Shown: in pieces, positions 26,751 to 36,230 of the stretch | Position numbering within the stretch: position 1 is the stretch's first letter | How the letters are laid out: every line of letters begins with the position of its first letter | Assembly: GCF_900090235.1 (NCBI RefSeq) | Contig: NZ_LT607750.1 | Location: 3,897,001-3,961,000, forward strand | Direction: 5' to 3' | DNA length: 64,000 nt | Source of the DNA: Micromonospora echinaurantiaca | GTDB lineage: Bacteria > Actinomycetota > Actinomycetes > Mycobacteriales > Micromonosporaceae | The notes under the pieces: generated by a model | Seen by the model: the letters and a program-made list of their open reading frames with translations, nothing else | Database searches by the model: none | What the model was told of the DNA's origin: nothing | Position numbers and translations under genes: made by a program

Positions 26751-27812
26751 TCAGCCCTCCCTCTTTCGGGGCAGCGCGGTGATCCGCAGATCGGGACCGA
26801 TCTGGGTAACGTCGGTGAGCTCCAGGTCGATGGCCTCGGCGATGGTCGTCACACCGGCGTCGACCAGCGCGGCCGGGCCGGCGCCGAGCAGCCGGGGCGC
26901 GACGTAGCCGACGATCTTGTCGACCAGGCCGGCGGCGAGGAACGCCCCGGCCAGTTGAGGGCCGCCCTCCAGCAGCACCGCTCGGATCCCGCGGCTGTGC
27001 AACGCGGCGAGCAGCGCGGGCAGGTCGACCCGGCCGTCCGGGCCGGCCCCGACCTCGTCGGCGGTGGCGATCCAAGTCCGGGCGGCGCCGTCGCGGACCC
27101 GGGCGTCGGCCGGGGTACGCCCGGCGCTGTCCACCACCACCCGCAGCGGCTGCCGGATGGCCAGGGTGCCGTCGCGCAGGTTGCGGGCGGTGAGCCGGGG
27201 GTCGTCGGCGAGCACGGTGCCCACCCCGACCAGCACCGCGTCCACGGTGCCGCGCAGCGCGTGCACGTCCATCCGGGCCGCCTCGGAGGTGATCCACATG
27301 CTGGTGCCGTCGGCCGCGGCGGAGCGGCCGTCCAGGGTCGCGGCGTACTTCCAGATCACGTACGGCCAGCCGCGGCGCATCGAGGTGAGCCAGGCCACGT
27401 TGCCGGCCTCCGCCTCGGCGGCCCGTACGCCCAGGTCGACCTGGATGCCGGCGGCGCGCAGGGTGGCGGCGCCGCCGGAGGCGACCGGGTTCGGGTCGGG
27501 CACCGCGATCACCACCCGGGCCACGCCGGCCTGGATCAGCGCGGTGCTGCAGGGGCCGGTGCGACCGGTGTGGTCGCAGGGTTCCAGGGTGACCACCGCG
27601 GTGCCGCCGCGGGCCCGCTCCCCCGCCTGGGCGAGCGCGACGATCTCGGCGTGCGGCCCGCCGGCGTACGCGTGGAAGCCCTCCCCGACGACCGCGCCGG
27701 CGGCGTCGAGCAGCACGCAGCCGACCACCGGGTTGGGACTGGTCGTGCCGAGCCCGCGCGCGGCGAGTTCGATCGCGCGACGCATCGCCTCGTCGACGGA
27801 GACGCCCGTCAT
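26751..27812 (-). CDS. ribD: Bifunctional pyrimidine deaminase/reductase
   Basis: A 353-residue two-domain enzyme for the second and third riboflavin steps. The deaminase half has the zinc set HAEIVAL and PCDHTGRTGPC; the reductase half has the NADPH site and LLEGGPQLAG. First gene after the FMN riboswitch. Confidence 0.97.
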   Translation of the reverse strand: MTGVSVDEAMRRAIELAARGLGTTSPNPVVGCVLLDAAGAVVGEGFHAYAGGPHAEIVALAQAGERARGGTAVVTLEPCDHTGRTGPCSTALIQAGVARVVIAVPDPNPVASGGAATLRAAGIQVDLGVRAAEAEAGNVAWLTSMRRGWPYVIWKYAATLDGRSAAADGTSMWITSEAARMDVHALRGTVDAVLVGVGTVLADDPRLTARNLRDGTLAIRQPLRVVVDSAGRTPADARVRDGAARTWIATADEVGAGPDGRVDLPALLAALHSRGIRAVLLEGGPQLAGAFLAAGLVDKIVGYVAPRLLGAGPAALVDAGVTTIAEAIDLELTDVTQIGPDLRITALPRKREG

Positions 27813-27981
27813 CGCCCCTGCCCTGCCCTCTCACTCGCCGGTCCGCGCGCGGGCGGTTCGGGAGGCATCGGCCGGGTGGCCGCAGGCAGGCGGCGGCGGA
27901 GATCCGGGTACGGCGCAGCCGACCCGGGGGGCGGGCACGGCACGCCGAAGTCGGCGGCCGGGCACGGCCCATCCGTCCCGC

Positions 27982-28148
27982 GCGCTGTCTCCCATCCGGA
28001 CTGTCTGGGAGCGGGCGTGCCCGCACCCAACCGTCGGCCCCGGATTCTCACCAGGTCCACCGGGCGGCAGAGCCGTCCGGGTCGCGGGCTTACCACGGAA
28101 AGCCGTGGATCACCGCCGGTTCGGAATTACACCGAGTCCCGCCAGCGC
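27982..28148 (-). ncRNA. FMN riboswitch (RFN element)
   Basis: Minus-strand sequence contains the conserved RFN core: GTGTAATTCCGAACCGGCGG, GATCC..., GGTGAGAATCCGGGGCCGAC and AGTCCGGATGGGAGA. GCGCTG (28148-28143) pairs with CAGCGC (27987-27982) as the closing helix. It lies 170 nt upstream of ribD, in the 394-bp gene-free stretch 27813-28206; the 27813-27981 part probably holds the expression platform and includes a CCGACTTCGG hairpin. FMN binding would switch off ribD-ribE-ribM-ribBA-ribH. Confidence 0.93.
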
Positions 28149-28206
28149 GTGGTGGGTACCTCCGCAGTCTTACACGCTGGGCGGGGCCTGTCGCCACCGA
28201 GGCGAG

Positions 28207-29184
28207 CTACTTCACATGACGGTGGGGGTCGCTCACCCCACGGCGCCGGTCGACCGCCACGTACGACCCCGGTTGGCTCTTCGCCACCGACTTCATCTCC
28301 GAGGCGACCGCGATCGCCTCCAACGGGCTGGTGAAGCGCTTGCCGGCGTCCGAGACGCAGACGCCGATGGAGAGGGTGACCAGGGCGGCCCGCCGGATGT
28401 TGCCCCGGCGGTCCTTCAGCTCGACGTAGCCCCGGGCGGCGTCGTCCGGGTCGTAGAGCGCGTCGGCGGCCCGCTCGAAGTCGGTGGAGACCTTCGAGGT
28501 CAGCGGCAGGACCTGCTCGGGGGTGCAGACGATGACGAAGTCGTCGCCGCCGACGTGGCCGAGGAAGGCAGGCGGCAGGCCGACCGAGACCACTGCCCGG
28601 TGCAGGCAGCGGGCCAGCGCCGAGATGAAGTCGTCGCCGCGGACGAAGCCGTACCGGTCGTTGACGCTCTTGAACCGGTCGATGTCGATGTAGCCGACGG
28701 CGTAGTCGGCCCCGCTGCGTACCCGGTCGGCGATCTCCCGGCGGATCCGGCTGTTGCCGGGCAGCCCGGTCAGCGGCGAGACCTCGCGGAACTCCTTGTT
28801 GCGCCGCAGCGTGGAGCTGACCCGGGCGACCAGCTCGGCGGTGTCGAACGGTTTGACCAGGTAGTCGTCGGCGCCGGCGCTGAGGCCGTTGACCTTGTCC
28901 GAGGTCATCCCCTTGGCGGTCAGCATGATCACCGGCAGGGCCGAGGTCATCGGGTCGGCGCGCAGCCGGCGGGTCAGCTCCAGGCCGTCGACCCGGGGCA
29001 TCATCAGGTCCACCACCGCCAGGTCGGGCCGCTGCCGCTCGATCACCTCGAGCGCCTCCTGGCCGTCGCTGGCATGCAGCACCTCGAAGCCGTGCAGGCG
29101 GAGGTTGAACTCGACGAAGCGCGCGATGTCCTCGTCGTCGTCGACGACGAGGATGACGTCCGGTCGCTCCTCCGCCGGGTCCAC
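28207..29184 (-). CDS. Response regulator with GGDEF-like output domain
   Basis: A 325-residue protein. Receiver domain residues about 9-125 with phospho-acceptor Asp59 (VVDLMMPR), acidic DDDED and Lys111. GGDEF domain about 134-310 with LTGLPGN and the signature GGDDF (212-216) in place of GG[DE]EF. Asp for the fourth-position Glu could weaken or abolish cyclic-di-GMP synthesis. GTG at 29184 begins just past the rpe stop, so the two are co-transcribed. No sensor kinase is adjacent. Confidence 0.85.
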   Translation of the reverse strand: MDPAEERPDVILVVDDDEDIARFVEFNLRLHGFEVLHASDGQEALEVIERQRPDLAVVDLMMPRVDGLELTRRLRADPMTSALPVIMLTAKGMTSDKVNGLSAGADDYLVKPFDTAELVARVSSTLRRNKEFREVSPLTGLPGNSRIRREIADRVRSGADYAVGYIDIDRFKSVNDRYGFVRGDDFISALARCLHRAVVSVGLPPAFLGHVGGDDFVIVCTPEQVLPLTSKVSTDFERAADALYDPDDAARGYVELKDRRGNIRRAALVTLSIGVCVSDAGKRFTSPLEAIAVASEMKSVAKSQPGSYVAVDRRRGVSDPHRHVK

Positions 29185-29185
29185 G

Positions 29186-29866
29186 TCAGGCCTCGGGGGC
29201 GGCGCGTTCCGCGAGGGCCCGCAGCTGGCGTACCGCCTCGGCGGGGTCGGCCGCGCCGTAGACGGCGGTGCCGGCGACGAAGGCGTCGGCACCGGCGGCG
29301 GCGGCCTGCTCGATGGTGTCGGCGGCGATCCCGCCGTCGACCTCGATCCGCAGCTCCAGGTGGCCGGCGGCCACGTGCCGGCGCGCGGCGCGGACCTTGT
29401 CCAGCAGCTGCGGGATGAACCGCTGACCGCCGAAGCCCGCCTTGATCGTCATGATCAGCAGGGTGTCGAAGCTCGGCAGCAGGTCCAGGTACGGCTCGAT
29501 CGGGGTGTCCCGGTCGATGGCCAGCCCGGCCTTGGCGCCGGCCGCGCGCAGGTCCTTGGCCAGCGCCACCGGGTCGTCGCACGCCTCGGCGTGGAAGGTG
29601 ACGTTGTACGCACCGGCGTCGGCGTAGCCCGGGGCCCACCGCCGCGGATCCTCGATCATCAGGTGCACGTCGAACGGCAGCTCGGTGGCGGCCCGCAGGC
29701 TCTGCACCACGGGCAGGCCGATGGTCAGGTTCGGCACGAAGTGGTTGTCCATCACGTCGACGTGCAACCAGTCCGCGGCGTTCTCCACGGCGCGGACCTC
29801 TTCGGCGAGGCGGGCGAAATCGGCGGCCAGGATGCTCGGCGCGACGATCGGCGGCGGTACGGTCAC
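29186..29866 (-). CDS. rpe: Ribulose-phosphate 3-epimerase
   Basis: The enzyme interconverts ribulose-5- and xylulose-5-phosphate. The 226-residue TIM barrel has [34 protein letters not shown] and VDGGI. GTG at 29866. It is followed immediately by the response-regulator gene; 29867-30115 is a divergent promoter region with no gene. Confidence 0.96.
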   Translation of the reverse strand: MTVPPPIVAPSILAADFARLAEEVRAVENAADWLHVDVMDNHFVPNLTIGLPVVQSLRAATELPFDVHLMIEDPRRWAPGYADAGAYNVTFHAEACDDPVALAKDLRAAGAKAGLAIDRDTPIEPYLDLLPSFDTLLIMTIKAGFGGQRFIPQLLDKVRAARRHVAAGHLELRIEVDGGIAADTIEQAAAAGADAFVAGTAVYGAADPAEAVRQLRALAERAAPEA

Positions 29867-30115
29867 GGGGCCAGTGTACGAACGCGGCCATCAGCCGCCC
29901 GCAGCGCGGCACCATGCGGGACACCCCGTGACCCGGCGGTGACCAATGGTGCAGAATTGGCCACCCCGGTCCGGGAAACCGGACGAAGAGCCATTCGCGA
30001 CTGGCCGAACGACGGAAACGCGGCAAGACTCCATCAGGGACGGTGACGCGAGCCGCCCGTCCCCCGGCACGGCGCCGGCGCACGGGCGGCCGTCAGCTCC
30101 CGGAAAGGGCGGACG

Positions 30116-31003
30116 ATGCGACGGTGGCTGCTGGCACTGACGCTGGCCGGCACGGCGGTGGCGCTGCTGGCCGGTTGCGTTCGGCCGGGCGGGTCGGACG
30201 GCGACCTCACCGACGACTGGCCGGCGCTGCGGCCGCCGCAGACGTTCGTCCCGGCCAGCGGCGCGTGCCTGCCCCGGATCACCGCGATCGTGCAGGCGAG
30301 CACCTACGAGACGGTGGACTGCTCGCGCAACCACCTGGCCGAGGCGATCCACGTCGGCACCTTCACCGGATCGGCCGCCGAGGGTGACCGGCCGGAGCCG
30401 GGCTCGCCGGCGCTGGGCACCGCCCGCCAGGAGTGTGACGAGCGGGTCCGCGAGGTGCTCGGCGGCGACTGGCACGCCGCCCGGCTGACGCTGAACATCG
30501 CGCTGCCCTCCGTCCCCGCCTGGCGCGGCGGCGCCCGCTGGTTCCGCTGCGATCTCAGCGAGACCGACAGCATCGACAACACCCGGCCGGTCAACCGCAC
30601 CGGGAGCCTGCGCGGCGCGATGATCGGCGACTCCCCGCTGGTGCACCGCTGCTTCGACCCGAAGCTGATCGGCGAGAACCTCAACTACATGGCGCCGGTG
30701 CTGTGCACCGAGCCGCACCGGGCCGAGTTCGTCGGGGTCTACGTCGAGCGGGACATGTCCTGGGCGGAGTTCACCCGGAACGCCCCGCAGGCGCACCGGC
30801 GCTGCATGGCGCTGATCGCCGCCTTCGCCGACGTGCCCAACAACAGCGACCTGCCGTACCGCGCGGGATCGATCTTCTACCCGCCGTCGCAGCGCGAGTG
30901 GGAGGAGGGCGACCGGGGCGTGCGCTGCTTCCTGTGGAGCGACGACCGGAAGCTGACCCGGTCCATGCGGGGCGTCGGCCCGAAGGGCCTACCGGCGATC
31001 TGA
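30116..31003 (+). CDS. Secreted lipoprotein, septum-formation-like family, copy 1
   Basis: A 295-residue protein with a signal peptide ending in the lipobox LLAGC (Cys near residue 21), so it is anchored outside the membrane. The mature part has regularly placed cysteines and two halves that each contain a 'C..PH/NH..E' segment as in proteins annotated septum formation (PF13845-like). Function unknown. The paralogue at 31216 shares order and many motifs (LTDDWPA, ARWFRCD, GSLRGA, HRAEFVGV). Confidence 0.75.
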   Translation: MRRWLLALTLAGTAVALLAGCVRPGGSDGDLTDDWPALRPPQTFVPASGACLPRITAIVQASTYETVDCSRNHLAEAIHVGTFTGSAAEGDRPEPGSPALGTARQECDERVREVLGGDWHAARLTLNIALPSVPAWRGGARWFRCDLSETDSIDNTRPVNRTGSLRGAMIGDSPLVHRCFDPKLIGENLNYMAPVLCTEPHRAEFVGVYVERDMSWAEFTRNAPQAHRRCMALIAAFADVPNNSDLPYRAGSIFYPPSQREWEEGDRGVRCFLWSDDRKLTRSMRGVGPKGLPAI

Positions 31004-31215
31004 GCGCACCGGCCACCAGCCTCCGCCGATCAGGCCGCCGCTGCACCGCGCCCGTGGGCCGCCGGCAGCTCCCCGCCCGCCGAGTCCGCCGGCTGCTTCG
31101 CGCCCGTCGGCCGAAGGGAGCGCCCGCGACCCGGGCGCGTGGCGTATGCTGCCGCACCGTGGCGCACCGGCCGGTCGGCGAGCCGGTGGCGGACCACGAT
31201 CGGGGGAGGTCGGCG

Positions 31216-32106
31216 ATGCGACGGTGGTGGACGGCGGTCGCGCTGGGCGCGGTGACGGCCCTGGCGCTGACCGGGTGCGGCGCACCGGCCGGAGTGGACG
31301 GAAACCTCACCGACGACTGGCCGGCCCCGGCCGCGCCGCAGGCGTTCGTCCCGGCCGCCGACGCCTGCCACGCCGCCTTCCAGGCGGTCGGCTACCTCAG
31401 CGGCTACAACCCGGTGGACTGCGGCGCGTCGCACCGGGTGGAGACGCTGCACGTGGGCACCCTGTCCGGCCCCGACGCCGAGCGCAGCACGCCGCCGAAG
31501 GCCGGCTCGGTGGGCATGCGGACGGCCCACGCCGAGTGCGGCAAGGCGGTCAACGAGGCGATCGGCGGCGACTGGCGATCCGGCCGGCTCGGCCTCACCG
31601 TGGTGTTCCCGTCGCCACCGGCCTGGACCGGCGGGGCACGCTGGTTCCGCTGCGACGTCAGCGAGATCCAGAGCCTCGACGACACCTCCGTCGACGCCCG
31701 CACGGGCAGCCTGCGCGGCGCGCTGCGCGGTGACTCCGCGCTGGCCTACCGGTGCTTCTCCCCCAAGCTGGAGAAGGACCAGATCACGGAGATGCGGCCG
31801 GTGTCCTGCACCAGCAAGCACCGCGCCGAGTTCGTCGGCGTCTGGCACGCCCCCGACATCAGCTACGCCGAGTTCCGGCGCACCAGCAAGCGGGCGCACC
31901 GGGCCTGCCGCACGCTGATCGCCAAGTACGCGAAGGTGCCGGACGACGGCAACCTGCAGTACCGGGCCGGGACGATCTTCTACCACCCGTTCGAGCGGGA
32001 CTGGCAGAACGGCAACCGCGGCGTGCAGTGCTTCCTCTGGGTCAGCGACCGCACCCTCACCCGGTCGGTGAAGGGCACCGGCAACAAGGGCCTGCCGATC
32101 ACCTGA
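31216..32106 (+). CDS. Secreted lipoprotein, septum-formation-like family, copy 2
   Basis: A 296-residue paralogue of the preceding gene, with lipobox ALTGC and the same conserved segments. The pair arose by tandem duplication. The 212-bp gap before it contains a GCGCCCG/CGGGCGC hairpin (31123-31141 area) and a TATGCT -10-like hexamer, so it probably has its own promoter. Start ATG 31216 after GGGGAGG. Confidence 0.75.
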   Translation: MRRWWTAVALGAVTALALTGCGAPAGVDGNLTDDWPAPAAPQAFVPAADACHAAFQAVGYLSGYNPVDCGASHRVETLHVGTLSGPDAERSTPPKAGSVGMRTAHAECGKAVNEAIGGDWRSGRLGLTVVFPSPPAWTGGARWFRCDVSEIQSLDDTSVDARTGSLRGALRGDSALAYRCFSPKLEKDQITEMRPVSCTSKHRAEFVGVWHAPDISYAEFRRTSKRAHRACRTLIAKYAKVPDDGNLQYRAGTIFYHPFERDWQNGNRGVQCFLWVSDRTLTRSVKGTGNKGLPIT

Positions 32107-32194
32107 CCGGGTGGCCGGCACAAACTGGCACATCCACGAGCGCCGCGAGCCGGGCTACCCCGGGGCACCGGCACCGGCCGCCGCCGTCAGCCGG

Positions 32195-33052
32195 TCAGCG
32201 CGCCCGGGCGTACCGCAGCGACGAGGCGCCGTCGCGGTCGAGGCGGGTCAGCGTGCAGAAGTCGCTGTAGAGGGTGGCCTGGGCGACCGGGTCGGCGGAG
32301 ACGCCCGCCCAGCGCAGGCCGTGGCCGAACCAGGCCATGCCCACCGCGTTCTGCCCCCGCTGCATCCGCAGCCGCCCGGCGAGCTGGGCGTATCCGGCGG
32401 CGAGCCGCAACAGGCTCTGCGGCGGCCGGCCCGCCGCGTGCACCGCCTCCGCCCAACTCGTGACCAGGTGCAGGATGCGTTCGATGGATCCCACGATGTC
32501 GGTCGAGACCTGCTCCATGGTGGCCTGCGTGTAGCCCGGCAGCAGCGCGGCCAACCCGTGCACGAGGTCGGTGACCGGTTCGGTGGGCAACTCCGCCGGA
32601 CCGCGCCGGACCAGCCGCGCGATGGTGGTCAGCACGTCGCCCGGGGCGGGGACCGCGCAACCGACGTCGCCGTGCAGCGGGCAGGCGATGCCGGCGTACG
32701 GCAGCCGGGTGGGCCAGACCGGGACGCCCGGCGGGGTCACGCCGTCCGCGGTGAGGACGCCGGGGGCGGCGAACAACGTCGGGTCGCCCGCCGGTGCGGC
32801 GGCGTCACGCAGCCCCCGGCCGGCCCCGAGTGCGGCCAGCGCGCCGTTGGTGGCCAGCACGTCGTCGAGCCGGCGGGCCAGCCCGGCCGGCGCCTCGCGC
32901 AGCCCGCTCTCCACCCGGCTGATCACGCTGTGGTGGTAGCCCACCCGCTGGCCGAGCTGCGACTGGGTGAGGCCGGCGGCCCGCCGCCACCACCGCAGCT
33001 CCCGCCCGAACTCCACCCACGACCGCGCCGCTCCGGCCCCCTCGGCGTCCAT
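32195..33052 (-). CDS. XRE-family helix-turn-helix regulator
   Basis: A 285-residue cytoplasmic protein. Residues about 12-70 form a Cro/C1-type helix-turn-helix (RWWRRAAGLTQSQLGQRVGYHHSVISRVESG). The rest is helical and probably a ligand- or TPR-like sensing region, typical of actinobacterial XRE proteins. The ATG at 33052 follows GGAGGGG. An upstream start at 33133 would cross its promoter. Target genes unknown; the convergent lipoproteins are nearest. Confidence 0.82.
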   Translation of the reverse strand: MDAEGAGAARSWVEFGRELRWWRRAAGLTQSQLGQRVGYHHSVISRVESGLREAPAGLARRLDDVLATNGALAALGAGRGLRDAAAPAGDPTLFAAPGVLTADGVTPPGVPVWPTRLPYAGIACPLHGDVGCAVPAPGDVLTTIARLVRRGPAELPTEPVTDLVHGLAALLPGYTQATMEQVSTDIVGSIERILHLVTSWAEAVHAAGRPPQSLLRLAAGYAQLAGRLRMQRGQNAVGMAWFGHGLRWAGVSADPVAQATLYSDFCTLTRLDRDGASSLRYARAR

Positions 33053-33104
33053 CAGCCCCTCCCGTGCCCGTCCCGGACCGCCCCCCCGGTTCTGGTGGTG
33101 CAGC

Positions 33105-33133
33105 ACTATAGGAGCGGGAACGGCCCTGGTCAA
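33105..33133 (-). promoter_or_regulatory. Strong vegetative-type promoter for the XRE gene
   Basis: Minus-strand TTGACC (33133-33128), 17-nt spacer, TATAGT (33110-33105). This is close to consensus, gives a 5' leader of about 45 nt and supports the start at 33052. Confidence 0.7.
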
Positions 33134-33176
33134 CGCGGTCCGACGCGGTCCGCACCGGACGGTCCACCCGGGACGG

Positions 33177-34688
33177 TCAACCCCGGCGGAGCACCGCGAG
33201 GAACATCGCGTCGGTGCCGTGCCGGTGCGGCCACAGCTGCACCGTCGGCCCGTCGCCGAGCCCGGGCATCCCCGCCGGCAGCAGTGGACGGGCGTCGACG
33301 AAGTCGACCGGCACCCCGGCGCGCCGCGCCGACTCGGTGACCGTCACGTGCGTCTCGACGGTGTGCGGCGAGCACGTCACGTACGCGACCACGCCGCCCG
33401 GGCGGACCGCGCGCAGCGCCGCGGCGAGCAGCTCACGCTGCAACCGGGTCAGCGGCGGCAGATCGGACGGCTGCCGCCGCCAGCGCGACTCCGGCCGGCG
33501 GCGCAGCGCGCCCAGCCCGGTGCACGGCGCGTCGACCAGCACCCGGTCGAAGTGGTCCACCGGCAGCTTCGGGTGGTCGCCGACCGCGCGCCCGTCGGTG
33601 TTCAGCACGGTCACCGGCAGATCGCGGGTCGCCTGGGCCACCAGCCGGGCGCGGTGCTCGGCCACCTCGACCGCGGTGAGTCGACCGCCGCGCTCCGCGA
33701 CCAGCGCGCCGAGCAGCCCGGACTTGCCGCCCGGCCCGGCGCACAGGTCGAGCCAGCGCCCGTCCGGGCCGTCCAGCGGGGCCTCCGCCAGCGCGTTGGC
33801 CACCAGCTGGGAGCCCTCGTCCTGCACGTGCGCCCGCCCCTGCGCCAGCGCCGGCAGGTCGCCGGGCGCCCCGCCCGAGAGGTAGACGGCGTACGGCGAG
33901 AAGGCGCCCGGGGCGCCGCCGACCTCGTCGGCCAGCTCCACCGGGTCGGCCAGCCCGGGCCGGGCGCACAGGTGCACCGGCGGGCGCTCATTGTCCTCGA
34001 TCAGCAGCCGGGTGGTCTCGCCCAGGTCACCGCCGAGCGCCTCGGCGAAGGCCCGCACGATCCACTGCGGGTGGCTGTACGCCAGCGCGAGGTGCCCGAT
34101 CGGGTCGCTCTCCATCGGTGGGGCGAGCTGCCGCACCCAGGCGTCGGCGTCCTTGCCCGCCACCTCGCGCAGCACCGCGTTGGCGAACCCGGTGGCGCCC
34201 GGCCCGACCGCGCGGACCAGGTCGACCGTCGAGGAGACCGCCGCGTGCGCGGGCACCCGGGTGTACAGCAGCTGGTACGCGCCGAGCCGCAGCGCGTCGC
34301 GTACCGGCGGGTCGATCCGCTGCACGTCGCGCCCGGCGGCGGCGGTGAGGATTGCGTCCAGGGTGCCGAGGTGGCGCAGCGTGCCGTAGGTCAGCTCGGT
34401 GGCGAACGCCGCGTCCCGGCCGGTCAGCCCGGCGTCACGCAGGATGGTCGGCAGCACCAGGTTGGCGTACGCGTCGTCGCGGTGCACCGCCGCGACGGCC
34501 TCGTACGCCGCGTACCGCGGCAGGTCCACCGCTGACCGCGGCGACCGGCCGCCGCCGCCGCGCGTGGGTCGGTCGGTGCGCCGGCCGGCCGGAGGCCGCG
34601 GACCGCGCTCGCCGCCGCCGGCCCGACCCGCGCCGGATCGCTCCTCGCGTCGCCCCTCCGTCGCGGGTCGCTCGGCCGGCCCCGTCAC
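33177..34688 (-). CDS. rsmB: 16S rRNA m5C967 methyltransferase
   Basis: A 503-residue protein: a disordered Arg/Gly-rich N-tail (1-52), a NusB-like RNA-binding domain (about 55-185), then the methyltransferase with SAM site [12 protein letters not shown] and the two catalytic cysteines in VDAPCTGLG and VTCSPH. GTG at 34688 overlaps the fmt stop (GTGA). Part of def-fmt-rsmB. Confidence 0.95.
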   Translation of the reverse strand: MTGPAERPATEGRREERSGAGRAGGGERGPRPPAGRRTDRPTRGGGGRSPRSAVDLPRYAAYEAVAAVHRDDAYANLVLPTILRDAGLTGRDAAFATELTYGTLRHLGTLDAILTAAAGRDVQRIDPPVRDALRLGAYQLLYTRVPAHAAVSSTVDLVRAVGPGATGFANAVLREVAGKDADAWVRQLAPPMESDPIGHLALAYSHPQWIVRAFAEALGGDLGETTRLLIEDNERPPVHLCARPGLADPVELADEVGGAPGAFSPYAVYLSGGAPGDLPALAQGRAHVQDEGSQLVANALAEAPLDGPDGRWLDLCAGPGGKSGLLGALVAERGGRLTAVEVAEHRARLVAQATRDLPVTVLNTDGRAVGDHPKLPVDHFDRVLVDAPCTGLGALRRRPESRWRRQPSDLPPLTRLQRELLAAALRAVRPGGVVAYVTCSPHTVETHVTVTESARRAGVPVDFVDARPLLPAGMPGLGDGPTVQLWPHRHGTDAMFLAVLRRG

Positions 34689-35611
34689 GCCAGCACCTCG
34701 CCGGCGGCGACCCGGGCGCCGCGCGCCCAGTCGCTCGCCGGCATGGCCCGCTTGCCCGCCGCGCGCACCTCGCCGAGCGCCACCGGCACGGTGGCCGTGC
34801 CGGCGAGCACCCGGGACTTCTCCACCAGCAGCTCGCCGGGCTTCAGCTCGGGTCCGTTGGCCACCGGGGTGACCGGGCCGAGCTTGACCCGCTCACCGCG
34901 GAAGGTGGTCCACGGGCCGGGCGCCGGGGTGCAGGCCCGCACCCGGCGGTCCACCGCGAACGCCGGCTCCGACCAGCGCACCCGGGCGTCCTCCACGGTG
35001 AGCTTCGGCGCCAGCGACACCCCGTCGGCGGGCTGCGGCTCGGCCCGGGCGGTGCCGTCGTCGATGGCGTCCAGCACCGCCACCAGCAGGCCCGCGCCGG
35101 AGTGGGCGAGCCGCTCCAGCAGGTCGCCGGAGGTGTCGGTGGGGCGGATCTCGTCGGTCAGCGTGCCGTAGACCGGGCCGGTGTCCAGCCCCTCCTCCAA
35201 CTGGAAGACGCTGGCCCCGGTGAGCTCGTCGCCGTGCAGCACGGCGTGCTGAACGGGCGCCGCGCCGCGCCAGGCGGGCAGCAACGAGAAGTGCAGGTTG
35301 ACCCAGCCGTGCCGGGGGATCTCCAGCGCGGCCGGCGGCACCAGCGCGCCGTAGGCCACCACGGGTACGCAGTCCGGCGCCAGCTCGCGCAGCCGGTCGA
35401 GGAACTCCGGCTCGCGCGGCCGGGCCGGAGTGAGCACCGGCACGCCCTGCTCGTCCGCCCACGCGCCGACCGGGGACCGGACCAGGCCCCGGCCCCGGCC
35501 GGCGGGCGCGTCCGGCCGGGTGACCACGGCCACCAGTTCGTGGCGGGACGCGGCCACCGCGGCCAGGGCCGGGACGGCGACGGCCGGCGTGCCAGCGAAG
35601 ATCACCCGCAC
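34685..35611 (-). CDS. fmt: Methionyl-tRNA formyltransferase
   Basis: It formylates initiator Met-tRNA. The 308-residue protein has [16 protein letters not shown], the catalytic [17 protein letters not shown] segment and the C-terminal tRNA-binding barrel. It starts 7 nt after def and overlaps rsmB. Confidence 0.97.
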   Translation of the reverse strand: MRVIFAGTPAVAVPALAAVAASRHELVAVVTRPDAPAGRGRGLVRSPVGAWADEQGVPVLTPARPREPEFLDRLRELAPDCVPVVAYGALVPPAALEIPRHGWVNLHFSLLPAWRGAAPVQHAVLHGDELTGASVFQLEEGLDTGPVYGTLTDEIRPTDTSGDLLERLAHSGAGLLVAVLDAIDDGTARAEPQPADGVSLAPKLTVEDARVRWSEPAFAVDRRVRACTPAPGPWTTFRGERVKLGPVTPVANGPELKPGELLVEKSRVLAGTATVPVALGEVRAAGKRAMPASDWARGARVAAGEVLA

Positions 35612-35618
35612 CGGCCGC

Positions 35619-36185
35619 TCACCGACCCAGGCCGAAGGGGCTGCTGCTGCCGGCGGCGTGCGGGCTGAGCTTGACCGTCGGCGGCGCGGCCGGGTCGTAC
35701 CACTCGGCCTGGCGGATCGCCTTCATCGCCTCCTTGCGCCCGGCCTGGTCGAGCCGGTCGACGAAGAGCACCCCGTCGAGGTGGTCGGTCTCGTGCTGCA
35801 CGCAGCGGGCCATCAGGCCGGTGCCGACGATCTGCAACGGGTCGCCGTAGCCGTTGAACCCCTTGGCGATCACGTTCTGCCGGCGCTTGGTGTCGAAGTA
35901 GAGCCCGGGGATGGACAGGCAGCCCTCCGGGCCGTCCTGTTCCTCCTCGTCGGGGAACTCCAGGACCGGGTTGACCAGGTGGCCGAGCACATCGTCCACG
36001 TCGAAGGTGAACACCCGCAGCCCCACGCCGAGCTGCGGCGCGGCGAGGCCGGCGCCGTTCTGCTCGCGCATGGTGTCGGTCAGGTCGGCGATGAGCTTGC
36101 GCAGCTCGGCGTCGAAGTCGACCACCGGATCGGCCGGCGTGCGCAGCACCGGGTCGCCGAACAGACGGATGGGCTGGACGGTCAC
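35619..36185 (-). CDS. def: Peptide deformylase
   Basis: It removes the N-formyl group from new proteins. All three signature motifs are present: [17 protein letters not shown] (metal Cys) and QHETDHLDG (metal His pair). GTG at 36185 gives 188 residues and has AAGGAG upstream; an in-frame GTG at 36203 has no ribosome site. Operon with fmt and rsmB. Confidence 0.96.
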   Translation of the reverse strand: MTVQPIRLFGDPVLRTPADPVVDFDAELRKLIADLTDTMREQNGAGLAAPQLGVGLRVFTFDVDDVLGHLVNPVLEFPDEEEQDGPEGCLSIPGLYFDTKRRQNVIAKGFNGYGDPLQIVGTGLMARCVQHETDHLDGVLFVDRLDQAGRKEAMKAIRQAEWYDPAAPPTVKLSPHAAGSSSPFGLGR

Positions 36186-36230
36186 GCGGGGTGGCTCCTT
36201 CACGGGTGGGACGAACTGGGCCGTACCAGT

